This document shows positions 55,284-64,000 of a DNA stretch of 64,000 nucleotides, in pieces (within the stretch, counting starts at the first letter, position 1; each line of letters opens with the position of its first letter). Origin of the DNA: Cervus elaphus (Eukaryota > Chordata > Mammalia > Artiodactyla > Cervidae); assembly GCF_910594005.1 (NCBI RefSeq), contig NC_057816.1, positions 27,979,797 through 28,043,796 on the forward strand, in the 5' to 3' direction. Position numbers and translations under genes: made by a program. The notes under the pieces were generated by a model, which did not search any database, had not been told where the DNA came from, and saw only the letters and a list, made by a program, of their open reading frames with translations.

Positions 55284-55924
55284 GTGAAAACTTTAAATGC
55301 ACAATTCCTCCTCAGGTGAGCTGTTGTGTGTAAGATGAGGATCACAAACTGTTTGCCATGTTCCTCCTACAGCCAGGTTGTATTTGGCCTACAGAGTATG
55401 AACAAGAAATAATGAAATGTTCTCTATCGTTCAGATGTAAGAAAATTTCACTTACAGTTCTGGATATCCTATTTGAGTTAAGAAAAAAAGAAATAGAGAG
55501 TTGTTGGCAGCATAAGGCAGCTTTTTCACATAACAGTAGTTAGAACTGTGCGTAGCCTGTCTCCCTTAGGTGGGCTGAGTACTCTCTGTGATGCCTACTG
55601 GGCCTGCTCTACTGATTTAGATGAACTATTGCATGAAGTTTTGCATCCCTGATGTAAAGATCAGATCTTGATTTTGATCAACATGTTTATGAATGGAAGA
55701 TAAAATATTATGGTCTTGCCATTCATGGATGTTGTTAAGACCCTCTTTGCTTCTCCCTTTCTCCGGTCTTCCACCAGTCTGCCTCCCAGTGGCTTAAACT
55801 CGTGGAAGTCAGCTGATAATGGAACCTGGGAGAGGCCAGCCCTGCACAGGAGAACAGGAGAATGGCAAGGAGAAGGCCTGGGGGCAAACCGATTTAGAAA
55901 CAACAAATCTCGGGGCTTCAAAAA
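55284..55924. other. Unique stretch
   Basis: Overlapping 60-90 codon frames at 55.66-56.0 kb on both strands have no recognisable product. Confidence 0.4.
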
Positions 55925-56268
55925 CATGGTTTCTGCCTAATTGACTCTGTGATCTTGCAGAAGTGCTTGAATCAACCTGGTCCTCAGTTTTCCGTCTGTA
56001 CAATTAAAACTTGTGCTGGGTGGTCCTTAAAGGCCCTTCAGGGCTTCTCTGGTGGATCAGATGGTAAAGAATCTGCCTGCTATGCGGGAGATTTGGGTTC
56101 GATCCCTGGGTGAGGAAGATTCCCTGGAGAAGGACATAGCAACCCACTCCAGTATTTTTGCCTGGAGAATTCCATGAACTGAAGGGCTACAGCCCTTGGG
56201 GTCACAAAAAGGCAGACATGACTGAGCGACTCACACTTTCAAAGGCCTTTAAATTCATGATTCTGTGG
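55925..56268 (+). mobile_element. MIR SINE split by Bov-tA
   Basis: GACTCTGTGATCTTGCAGAA and CCTCAGTTTTCCGTCTGTAC to the left; AAATTCATGATTCTGTGG, a MIR 3' block, to the right of the insert. Confidence 0.75.
56029..56250 (+). mobile_element. Bov-tA SINE nested in MIR, 10-bp target duplication
   Basis: AAAGGCCCTT (56029-56038) and AAAGGCCTTT (56241-56250) flank a full SINE with a good B box, GGGTTCGATCCCTGGG. Confidence 0.95.
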
Positions 56269-59121
56269 TAAAGGGGTTGATACAGCCTTGATTTCCTTGT
56301 CTGTTGATACCTATTCAGGCTCTCGTGGGACATGTGCATGTCCACTTTGGGGAACAGAAAGGTACCCAAGTAGCTTACTGTAGTGACACAGAGATGTTTG
56401 AAGGGAGGCAGAGAATACAGCTTGCCAGATATAAAGTCTGACAGCAACAATGAAAACAATTCTGGGCAGCTTTATTTAAAAAAAAAATTAAAAATTTGAA
56501 GGAAATACACAAATGGCCACTTTAATTAGAGAACTCTTTGTAAGGGAATAATTCAACAGTGCAGTCCCGGACTTTGGGCTGGCTTTAGAGGTAAAGAACT
56601 CCACCTGGATTCATGTGACTTTTGCTGCTTTCATACTCCTCGGGAAGCTAAGGATATCTTTCTAAGGGAAAAACCACACTAACAACAACATACTATTTTC
56701 ATTGTTTAGATCACAAATGATTTTCCCAGAATGATTTCATAAATTTCAGAAGGAATTCTGGAGATGGATTCCACATGAGATCCAAACCTGCAGTTCCATA
56801 TGACTCATGAATTCATTTCTGTTTGCTTATGAACTGACTGTGGATGTTTAACTAGAGATGTTTGATGATGAATTTGTTTCTCTTTGTATAATGGCAACTA
56901 CGTAATGAATAAGGGAAAATGGCAACAGCTTTTATATCTTCATTTGCTTAAAACAGATAAAAATCTTTTCATTCCACCTTATTAAATATCAAATAACTCA
57001 ATAATGACAAATCTAAACCTGCACTTCCAAGGACTTTTAAAAGTGCATTAAATTTATAAGGGTACAATGATATTTTAAATAAAAGTGAACACACAATTTA
57101 AAATATATCCATTATAGAGCCAACTGAGACTTCAATAATTTAGTAATTTTTATCACTGAGAAGGGGAACATGTAGAAACAGATCCAGAATCTTTTATTTT
57201 TACCTCATTTGGAACAAAAGACTAAGGTTGCTTACTGGCAGATAATGATAGTCTGGACACTGACATTCTTCCAGACATTAAGTCATTTGCTATTTCTCTT
57301 TGACAGGTATAAAGCTTCAGAAATTAATTGTGCAAGCTAGTCCTGATTCTCCCAAGATCACCCAGCAGCTGCAAGAACATTTTCTGTTAAAAGCTTGATA
57401 ATGAATCAAGTTTGCTTGTTAAAATGTCCAACAACTAGTAAGATAAACATGGTAAAATATTCCACTTTGAATATGAAAATACAGCTGACTTTAAAGCTCT
57501 TGATGAAGAAAAAAGAGAAAGTAAAATATTAGAGTCTGCAAGAGAATTTGATTTTAATTAATGGGCTATATTTTTGATAAATCTTGGTTAAACAAAGAGT
57601 TGAAGGAGAGAAATACCAGAGCAAGCAAAGTTTTTATTTAGCTGGAAAATAAACTACCTTTTCTTATACATGTAGCCTTGCTGTTGAAAATCTTCCTAAA
57701 GGAATAATCCTCCTCCCTTAGATTCAAACTTGTCTTTTATTGGGGACACAGCATATTCTGACCAGGAAGGTAGGAGGCTAAAGAGACTACCCTAAATAAA
57801 CTGCCCACCTCTCCACCCTTGTTCTCAAGGAATTCTTAGACTCAATGAGTAGAGTATACAAACATAAGTTAGTAGTTTAAAATATATTTGTTTCCAGAAC
57901 CCTTCACAAACATCATTTTGGGTTTCAGTTTTCATTGTCTTGAGCTTGAAATGGGTGTCGTGAAGAACATAGAAAGGATCACTGGATTTGGAGGGAATGT
58001 TCTTGAGGATGAAATGAAATGAAATAATATGTACAAATGCTGTGAGCATAATGTATGCTACTTTACAAATGTCTACAACATACATATCTCTTTATTGTAT
58101 TAAAGATATATAGCAAACATTATTTTATTGATTAACTTCCTGGTAAGAGCTCTCAATTAGGGAGAATGTTGGACATCACCAATTCTTTTGCTATTTAACC
58201 TAACATATATCGCCTATTTACCAGAATAAGATTGAGCCATTTAAACTGAGTCATCTAAACCAGGTTGCTCAGAGAACAAACAGGAAGGACAGTAAAATCA
58301 AATTTTGGGTACCAGGAACTGATTTTTTAAAGAAGCTAATATTTGAAAAATAATGTGAAAGAGGGTTTTTTTTTTAAACAAATGTTTGCAATTTATAGCA
58401 GTTGCTCTAATGTAATGAATGAAGATTGATTCAGAAACTCAGACAGCAGTCAAACTTCTAAGATAAGTAATAAATTTCAGTTATTCAAAAACCAGAAGAG
58501 AATCCTTCCTTTATGTAAAATTTTGTCACAGGTTGCTGGAATGAGCTCACATAGTATGCATTCTATAAGATATAATTACTTAAAAATGAAATCTCAGCAT
58601 TTCTATCCACTCTGCATTAAGGAACCATTGAATTATCTCAGTACAAAAATGTACTGAGATTCTTTATATTGATAGAAGTGTCAGGTGATGAGGGAATACA
58701 AAAGAGATTTAGAAGTTGTCTTACTCTACCAGGAACTCACAATCTTGGGGAAGATAGGTTTGAAATATTAGGTGTGAAAAAAAATAAGTACAAGTAAGTG
58801 TTACAATGATGATATAAGGTAGGGAACAACTATTTTTATAGTATGCTAAGGATTGAGAGGCAACTTCATGCTTATTAAACAAACTATGAAGATAAGCTCT
58901 ATCTCCTTCTCCACTCAGGTCTAGATATTTTAAAATTACCTTACGGAATTGTTTGTATTCTCAGAAATTTGGACTTTTGGATATTGATTTTCTCTTTTCC
59001 TTTTTCACTTGTTTTTAATTAATTCTTTAAAACCACAACTTCTCTGCCTATATCCCTACTTATGCGCATTTATAACACTAACAAGGATGCATATTTCCCA
59101 GTGCCCCATCATTTTTGTTGT
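56269..59121. other. Long repeat-poor, AT-rich stretch
   Basis: Nearly 2.9 kb with no recognised interspersed repeat. Perfect 11-bp arms at 58635-58645 and 58650-58660 form a hairpin with an A4 loop. No open frame stands out. Confidence 0.45.
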
Positions 59122-59160
59122 CGTATATATACATATATAACATACATATGTATATATACG
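59122..59160. repeat. 15-bp AT-rich palindrome abutting a SINE
   Basis: CGTATATATACATAT (59122-59136) is the exact reverse complement of 59146-59160; the spacer is 9 bases. Confidence 0.95.
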
Positions 59161-59378
59161 ACTTCCCATGTGGCACAGTGGTAAAGAATCCACATGCCAA
59201 TGCAGGAGATTCAGGATATGTGGATTTGATCCCTGGGTCAGGAAGATCCCCTGGAGTAGGAAATGGCAAACTGCTCTAGCATTCTTGCCTAGAAAATTCC
59301 ATTGACATTGAAACTTGGCTGGCTACAGTACATGGGGCCACAAAGCGTTGGACATGGCTGAGCCAATTGGGCACAAAT
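59161..59378 (+). mobile_element. Bov-tA SINE
   Basis: CTTCCCATGTGGCACAGTGG start, B box GGATTTGATCCCTGGG, and GTTGGACATGGCTGAGCCAA end. Confidence 0.94.
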
Positions 59379-59764
59379 ACATATAAATATAATAATACTT
59401 ATTGTCTATCTTTCCCCCGTAATTGAAGTTTCACAAGAGGATGGCTCTTGTATTATTGACTGACCTATCTTTACTCAGAAAAAGATAATAATTGGTGATC
59501 CTGTAAAATTTTGATGAATTAGTGACTGAACCTAAGACATTGTATCATTCTCTCTTACAAAATCTCTTTACTTCATGGAGATGAAAATTTTTCTGAGTTA
59601 TTATAAACTGAGATTTTTGTTTTATTCCTTATTTTCTCTTACATTTGTCAAAAGGCCCTAATTACTGGAAGAAAGTTCCTAAAAATAATTGAAAGAGGGA
59701 ATGACTCAGAAAATCTGCTCTGTTGTCGTTGCTGTTCAGTTGTTTTTTAATCAGGCTTCCCCTT
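59379..59764. other. Unique AT-rich stretch
   Basis: No repeat recognised. Confidence 0.35.
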
Positions 59765-59935
59765 TGCTCATTATATGATCTTGGAAGAGAGTCACTGAAT
59801 TCCTCTTAGGCCTTGATTTCCTCATCAGTCAACAGTGGGGGTGCTGCTGCTGAGACTGAAGCATTGCTGGGAAGCTTAAGTGAGATGATACTGACAATTT
59901 GGGAAATGAAAATACTTTACAAAAGTATATTATGG
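59765..59935 (+). mobile_element. MIR SINE
   Basis: CATTATATGATCTTGGAAGA, CTTGATTTCCTCATCAGTCA and CTTAAGTGAGATGATACTGA. Confidence 0.7.
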
Positions 59936-60339
59936 AGCTCGACATTATTTGTACACCTGGAACAAAGATGGGAACAGGAACAAGATAAGATTGTCAATTT
60001 GGTCTCCAAAAGGGAAAACCTAACCCTGACATTTTTTGGCCTACGTTGAAGATTTCAAGCTGCCCAAACATTATTTTTTTTCCCAAAAGTTTCACATTTC
60101 ACAGTAAGAGTGGAGAATCAGCTGAATAAACAGCAACAGAGATCCAAGCCCAAAGACTTCGAAGATTTCAAGATGTTGTGGTCGTATTGCTGAGTTGGAA
60201 TGGGTCTCTCTGTAAGTGGATATCTCTGGGATTTGTAACCTATGTCGGTTACTCTTCTCTTCTTCTTTCTACTGTCACCTGAAAAGAAATGAAGATATTT
60301 TCTTGACTTGATGTAGTAAAAACAGATTATAGCACCAGA
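59936..60339. other. Unique non-coding stretch
   Basis: No repeat recognised; 85-codon minus-strand frame unremarkable. Confidence 0.35.
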
Positions 60340-60470
60340 GCTTGGGACACTTGGCTTATAATTCCAGCTCTTCACTAATTCCTGAAGTAAACTTGGATTA
60401 AATCATGTATCTTTTTCCTTTGTAAAATGAAATAACTGTATGAGATAAATTCTGAGGTTCTTCTATTCTC
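60340..60470 (+). mobile_element. MIR SINE
   Basis: CTTATAATTCCAGCTCTTCA, AAACTTGGATTAAATCATGT and CCTTTGTAAAATGAAATAAC. Confidence 0.65.
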
Positions 60471-60486
60471 TAAAATTTTATCATTG

Positions 60487-60712
60487 CTAAGCATTCCAGG
60501 TGGCTCTAGTGGTAAAGAACCAACCTGCCAATGCAGAAGATGTAAGAGACACGGGTTCAATCCCGGGGTCAGGAAGATCCCCTAAAGGAGAACATGGAGT
60601 CCACTCCAGTATTCTTGCCTGGAGAATCTCATGAACAGAAGAACCTGGTGGGCTACAGTCCATGGGGTCATAAAGAGTCAGATATGACTGAAGCGACTTA
60701 GCAAGCAAGCAT
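60487..60712 (+). mobile_element. Bov-tA SINE
   Basis: GCATTCCAGGTGGCTCTAGT start, B box GGGTTCAATCCCGGGG, and GATATGACTGAAGCGACTTA end. Confidence 0.94.
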
Positions 60713-60915
60713 CCAGAGAAAAAATAGTGAATTTGAATTCCAGGCAACTTTATATGATCACTCAGCCTCATTCTACCAATATCTGTCCCCCTCACACATA
60801 TTCTATGAAATACCTATATTCTGGTTTTGAAAGGCTTACTTTGGGGGTCATTTTGTTGGTTAAGTTGGGTCATGTCCTATTATCCAGCAGGATGATAATA
60901 ATAAGAGCTATTACT

Positions 60916-61134
60916 AGGCTTCTCCCCTGTGGTTCATCAGTAAAGAATCTGCCTGCAATGCAAGAGACACAGGAGATGAGAGTTTGATCCCTGGATTGGG
61001 AAGATCCCCTAGAGAAGGAAATGGCAACCCACTCCAGTATCCTTGCCTGGAAAATTCCATGGAGAGAGGATCCTGGCAGGCTACAGTCCATGGGGTCACA
61101 CTGAGTCAGACACGGCTGAGCTACTGAGCACACG
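60916..61134 (+). mobile_element. Bov-tA SINE
   Basis: GGCTTCTCCCCTGTGGTTCA start, GAGTTTGATCCCTGGATTGG, and AGACACGGCTGAGCTACTGA end. Second sense Bov-tA within 430 bp. Confidence 0.94.
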
Positions 61135-61139
61135 CTTAC

Positions 61140-61345
61140 TTTAATACTACTTGCTAGGTGCTATTCTAAGAAGATTAATATATTAACTCATTCAGTCTTC
61201 CTATCAGCTCTATGAGGTAGATGTTATTGTGATACTTATGAGTAAAACTGAGGCAAAATGAGGCTACGTAATTTGTCCAAAGTCATTCTACTATTAAGTG
61301 CCAGATAGCAAATCAGATCCAGACCATTTTATAACCCCACATATG
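61140..61345 (-). mobile_element. MIR SINE, near full length
   Basis: GCTAGGTGCTATTCTAAGAA, CTCTATGAGGTAGATGTTAT, AAACTGAGGCAAAATGAGGC and TTGTCCAAAGTCATTCTACT. Confidence 0.85.
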
Positions 61346-62099
61346 TGTGCTAAACTAATCAACCATACTGACTATGGAGGGTCAGAGGAAAGCGGGGAAG
61401 AAGAGATCATCAGCTAGAAAGCATGGTACCAGGGTCTGAGAACATTGTATCAGATACCCAGGACAGGTAAGCTATTCAAACAAATGAGGAGAACAACCAA
61501 AAGCCTGAGTTCTATTGCATAGACCAATCTGCTCTCAAAATTTTGTCTGTGGGATTGCCTGCCAAAAATGTGACTTTAAATATAAAACCAGCAAAATGAA
61601 ATCATTTCTTGGAGAACATTTCTGTGGTTCACGATGGAATGCCAAGTTAAGAATATCTGTCTTGCATTTTCAAGCACATGTGCTGTAGTAATTTTATGGG
61701 GTAATGAGTTGGCTTCCACTAAAGATATTTTATTTTAACAGGGGCTGGGACTGGAGAAACATTATGTGGCAGGCAGTGAAATATCTTACTTGTGCAGATT
61801 ACTTTAGCTAATCATCTACAGGTGAATTTTCTAGGAACTCTGGTTTTAACCCTTTGACTACTATGGATTTCAGTGGATTTTAGCTGAAGACGTGGATATG
61901 ATGGCAAGGCACCCAGTGGTGAGGAATGGAGGAGTTTGGGGTATGAAGGAACTGATCAGAGAGTAATGGAAGAAATATGGGATTTTCATCTCAGTTTTAA
62001 AACTTAAGTGGTACTTGAAGTCTATTAATTGGATTTAGCACACACACAAAAAATCAATGTGTGATAATAGCTAATAGTTTATAAAAGCTAGTGTAGTCT
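61346..62099. other. Unique non-coding stretch
   Basis: No repeat recognised over 750 bp. Confidence 0.4.
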
Positions 62100-62730
62100 C
62101 CACTTCCCAGTTTATCACATGGCAGACATTGCTAGTTAACAACCCAACATCTACCCTCTCTTTCCGTATTAAAAGAAGACAAATTTTCTACTAAATATTC
62201 TATTCCCCAGATTATCTTGTAACTGCTGCTGCTGCTGCTGCTGAGTTGCTTCAGTTGTGTCCGACTCTGTGCGACCCCATAGACGGCAGCCCACCAGGCT
62301 CCCCCGTCCCTGGGATTCTCCAGGCAAGAACACTGGAGCGGGTTGCCATTTCCTTCTCCAATGCATGAAAGTGAAAAGTGAAAGGGAAGTCGCTCAGTCG
62401 TGTCCGACTCTTAGCGACCCCATGGACTGCAGCCTGCCAGGCTCCTCTGTCCATGGGATTTTCCAGGCAAGAGTACTGGAGTGGGGTGCCATCGCCTTCT
62501 CCGATCTTGTAACTAGGGGTAACCATATGAAAATGTTCTTACCAAAGAGATATTGGAGGGAATCAACTGGAAATTTCTGGGAAGAAAGCTCCTACTCAAT
62601 CCCCCTAAATGGTGGCCAAGAGATTCAGCAGCCATCTTGTAACTATGAAAAAAGAGAAATGAGATATGATGGTGGCACAGAGAGACAGATTCCTGATTTC
62701 CTCTGAAGCTGATGCAACTACCCTGAGTGC
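62100..62730 (+). repeat. Probable ancient interspersed repeat split by BOV-A2, unassigned
   Basis: AGGGGTAACCATATGAAAAT then GATTCAGCAGCCATCTTGTA and CTATGAAAAAAGAGAAATGA resemble a widespread old repeat containing CAGCAGCCATCTTG. Boundaries are uncertain. Confidence 0.4.
62214..62514 (-). mobile_element. BOV-A2 SINE with 11-bp target duplication and (CTG)6 tail
   Basis: ATCTTGTAACT at 62214-62224 and 62504-62514 is identical. The element (62225-62503, minus) is two Bov-A units, GTCCGACTCTGTGCGACCCC and GTCCGACTCTTAGCGACCCC. They are joined by a linker with AAAGTGAAAAGTGAAAGG. The tail is (AGC)n in element sense. Perfect duplication and low divergence mark it as young. Confidence 0.97.
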
Positions 62731-64000
62731 ATAGGCAGAACATTCTTGTTTTCTGAAAAAAAGCCTTGTATCTTTTGACTTGCAACCAGTTGCCTGATTC
62801 TGAGGCTGAGGGAAATACTGTGTTTTTCCTCTTTCTCTGTTCTCTCCAGTAGACCCAAATCTGGGGCTGACATATTCCCACATATCCCACATCCTGGGTC
62901 TGTGCCCCAGGGGGATGGGATTGCTTGTCATTCCTTTCATTAAGTATCTGTTATTCTTGAATAGAGGAAACTATTCTTCATATCCTATGAGAAAGAAAAG
63001 GAGTTGGCAAAAATTTATTGAATTTCAACATAATAAGCATAATAGTCAGTAGAGCAACATAATGTAATATACATTCCACCAAGAAGGACAAATGAACAGG
63101 AAAGAGCTGTGTGCCTGATTTTTGCCCCATGAGTGTGGGGAATGTCACCCATGAAATATGGAGACCCTTCTGATAGAGAAAAATTGGTACAAGACTGTGG
63201 CAGCATTTATGATAATGATAAGCAGGTGAGTGTTCTGGGACTGAACATGAGATATTTGGTCCATGAGAGCCATTAAGGAAATCTGAAAGAAATTTAAAGG
63301 GAGAAATCAAATTACCAGAGTTGAATGAGCATGGCTTACATAGTTCATCTGATGTTAGAGAGAAGAGACAAGCTTGAGGCTGAAAGTTTTCATGTTAAGG
63401 ATAGCAGATTAAAAAGATCTTTGATGCCATCATTACATTGAAACTAATGTTTCATTGAAACTAAAGGCCTCGGGCATCCCTTTGCATGAGCCTAATAAAT
63501 CCTTTCCCTTTTAAAGCTATGGTTTGTTGGATTTTCTATTTACACTAAACCTATTTCACCCTGACACATCCCTTCTTCTCTTTCAATAAGCCCACTGAGT
63601 GAGTGCTCTGTGTATAGTAGATAAGGCAGAGAAGGTATTGGGGGACAAATCTTGTGATAGAGGAGTTTGATTACAATTGTTTTGGCTTCTATAATCTCTA
63701 TTTTGTGCTTATGATTATTTGTTTTTGTGTCTAGTAATTTTTAGGCTAATTATATTCTTATAAGTTCCATGAATACCAGTTTCTTTACAACCAGAGATGG
63801 GTTGAGCTCTTTCAAGACAGCTTGATTTTTCAAAGACAGCTTGAGGAATGCAAGATGGAATGCAGAGAAGAAGGAAAGGGTTTCACTCATGGTCAACCTT
63901 GCTGTGAAAATGATAAATGGTAAACTCAAGTAATAAACAACTCACAAATTCTAAATTGCACATTTTTCTGAGTAGTGAGATGAAATTTCAGGAGGTCTGA
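62731..64000. other. Mostly unique non-coding stretch to window end
   Basis: Overlapping 110-125 codon minus-strand frames at 62.5-63.3 kb show no recognisable protein. CCTAATAAATCCTTTCCC near 63490 looks like a decayed repeat end. Confidence 0.4.

Noticed and set aside
62223..62243. Triplet-expansion-type CTG repeat in a gene
   Set aside because: It is the AGC tail of a BOV-A2 SINE in non-coding DNA.
62257..62706. 149-codon open frame on the plus strand
   Set aside because: Runs through antisense BOV-A2 and out into an old repeat; Bov-type SINEs often give such stop-poor frames.

Overview
This window is nuclear DNA from a ruminant, most likely a bovid. The decisive evidence is the repeat content: many Bov-tA SINEs (tRNA-Glu-like, with the GGTTTGATCCCTGGG-type B box), a dimeric BOV-A2 with an AGC-repeat tail, three BovB (RTE) LINE tails, CHR-type artiodactyl SINEs and artiodactyl L1 3' ends. 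They lie on an older mammalian layer of MIR, L2, L1M, hAT and MLT1 copies. The species cannot be fixed from the sequence alone.

I find no intact protein-coding gene, no rRNA, tRNA or snRNA gene, no CRISPR array and no prokaryotic-type system. The longest open frames (about 120-150 codons) fall inside SINEs, LINEs or MIRs or read like chance. The window looks like gene-poor intergenic or long-intron DNA. Its one strong gene-like signal is a CpG island at about 17.55-18.37 kb. It carries Sp1, E-box, X-box-like, NRF1-like and YY1 motifs. On the minus strand it also has a start codon in strong context followed 106 nt later by a good splice donor, a plausible first exon of an unidentified transcript.

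Layout. 0-13 kb: scattered MIRs and L2 pieces, CHR and Bov-tA SINEs, an ancient unassigned repeat (4.1-4.5 kb), a poly(A)-only insertion (9.24 kb) and a sense L1 3' end (10.35-11.05 kb). 12.5-14 kb: Bov-tA, then a BovB tail whose inner end coincides with a long inverted repeat. 15.5-17.1 kb: old L1 antisense. 17.5-18.4 kb: CpG island. 18.9-23.0 kb: hAT transposon with target duplication, nested insertions and a second related fragment. 23-25.5 kb and 28.8-31 kb: long antisense L2. 25.6-27.4 kb: antisense L1ME with two nested insertions. 31-37.7 kb: MIR, MLT1, BovB, Bov-tA and L1. 38-50 kb: mixed, with long repeat-poor stretches (38.0-38.7, 47.85-50.4 kb), a nested LTR/L1 (41.7-42.4 kb), L2 sense (45.1-46.1 kb), an L1/SINE junction (46.2-46.8 kb) and BovB (47.0-47.8 kb). 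50-64 kb: MIRs, paired inverted SINEs, L1 tails, a repeat-poor block at 54.3-55.0 kb, several Bov-tAs and a young-looking BOV-A2 at 62.2 kb.

Repeat family names come from recalled consensus sequences without a database search. Ends are approximate unless a target-site duplication is given. Nested order gives relative ages: MIR, L2, L1M and MLT1 are hit by artiodactyl L1 and Bov-tA, and BOV-A2 is probably the youngest insertion.
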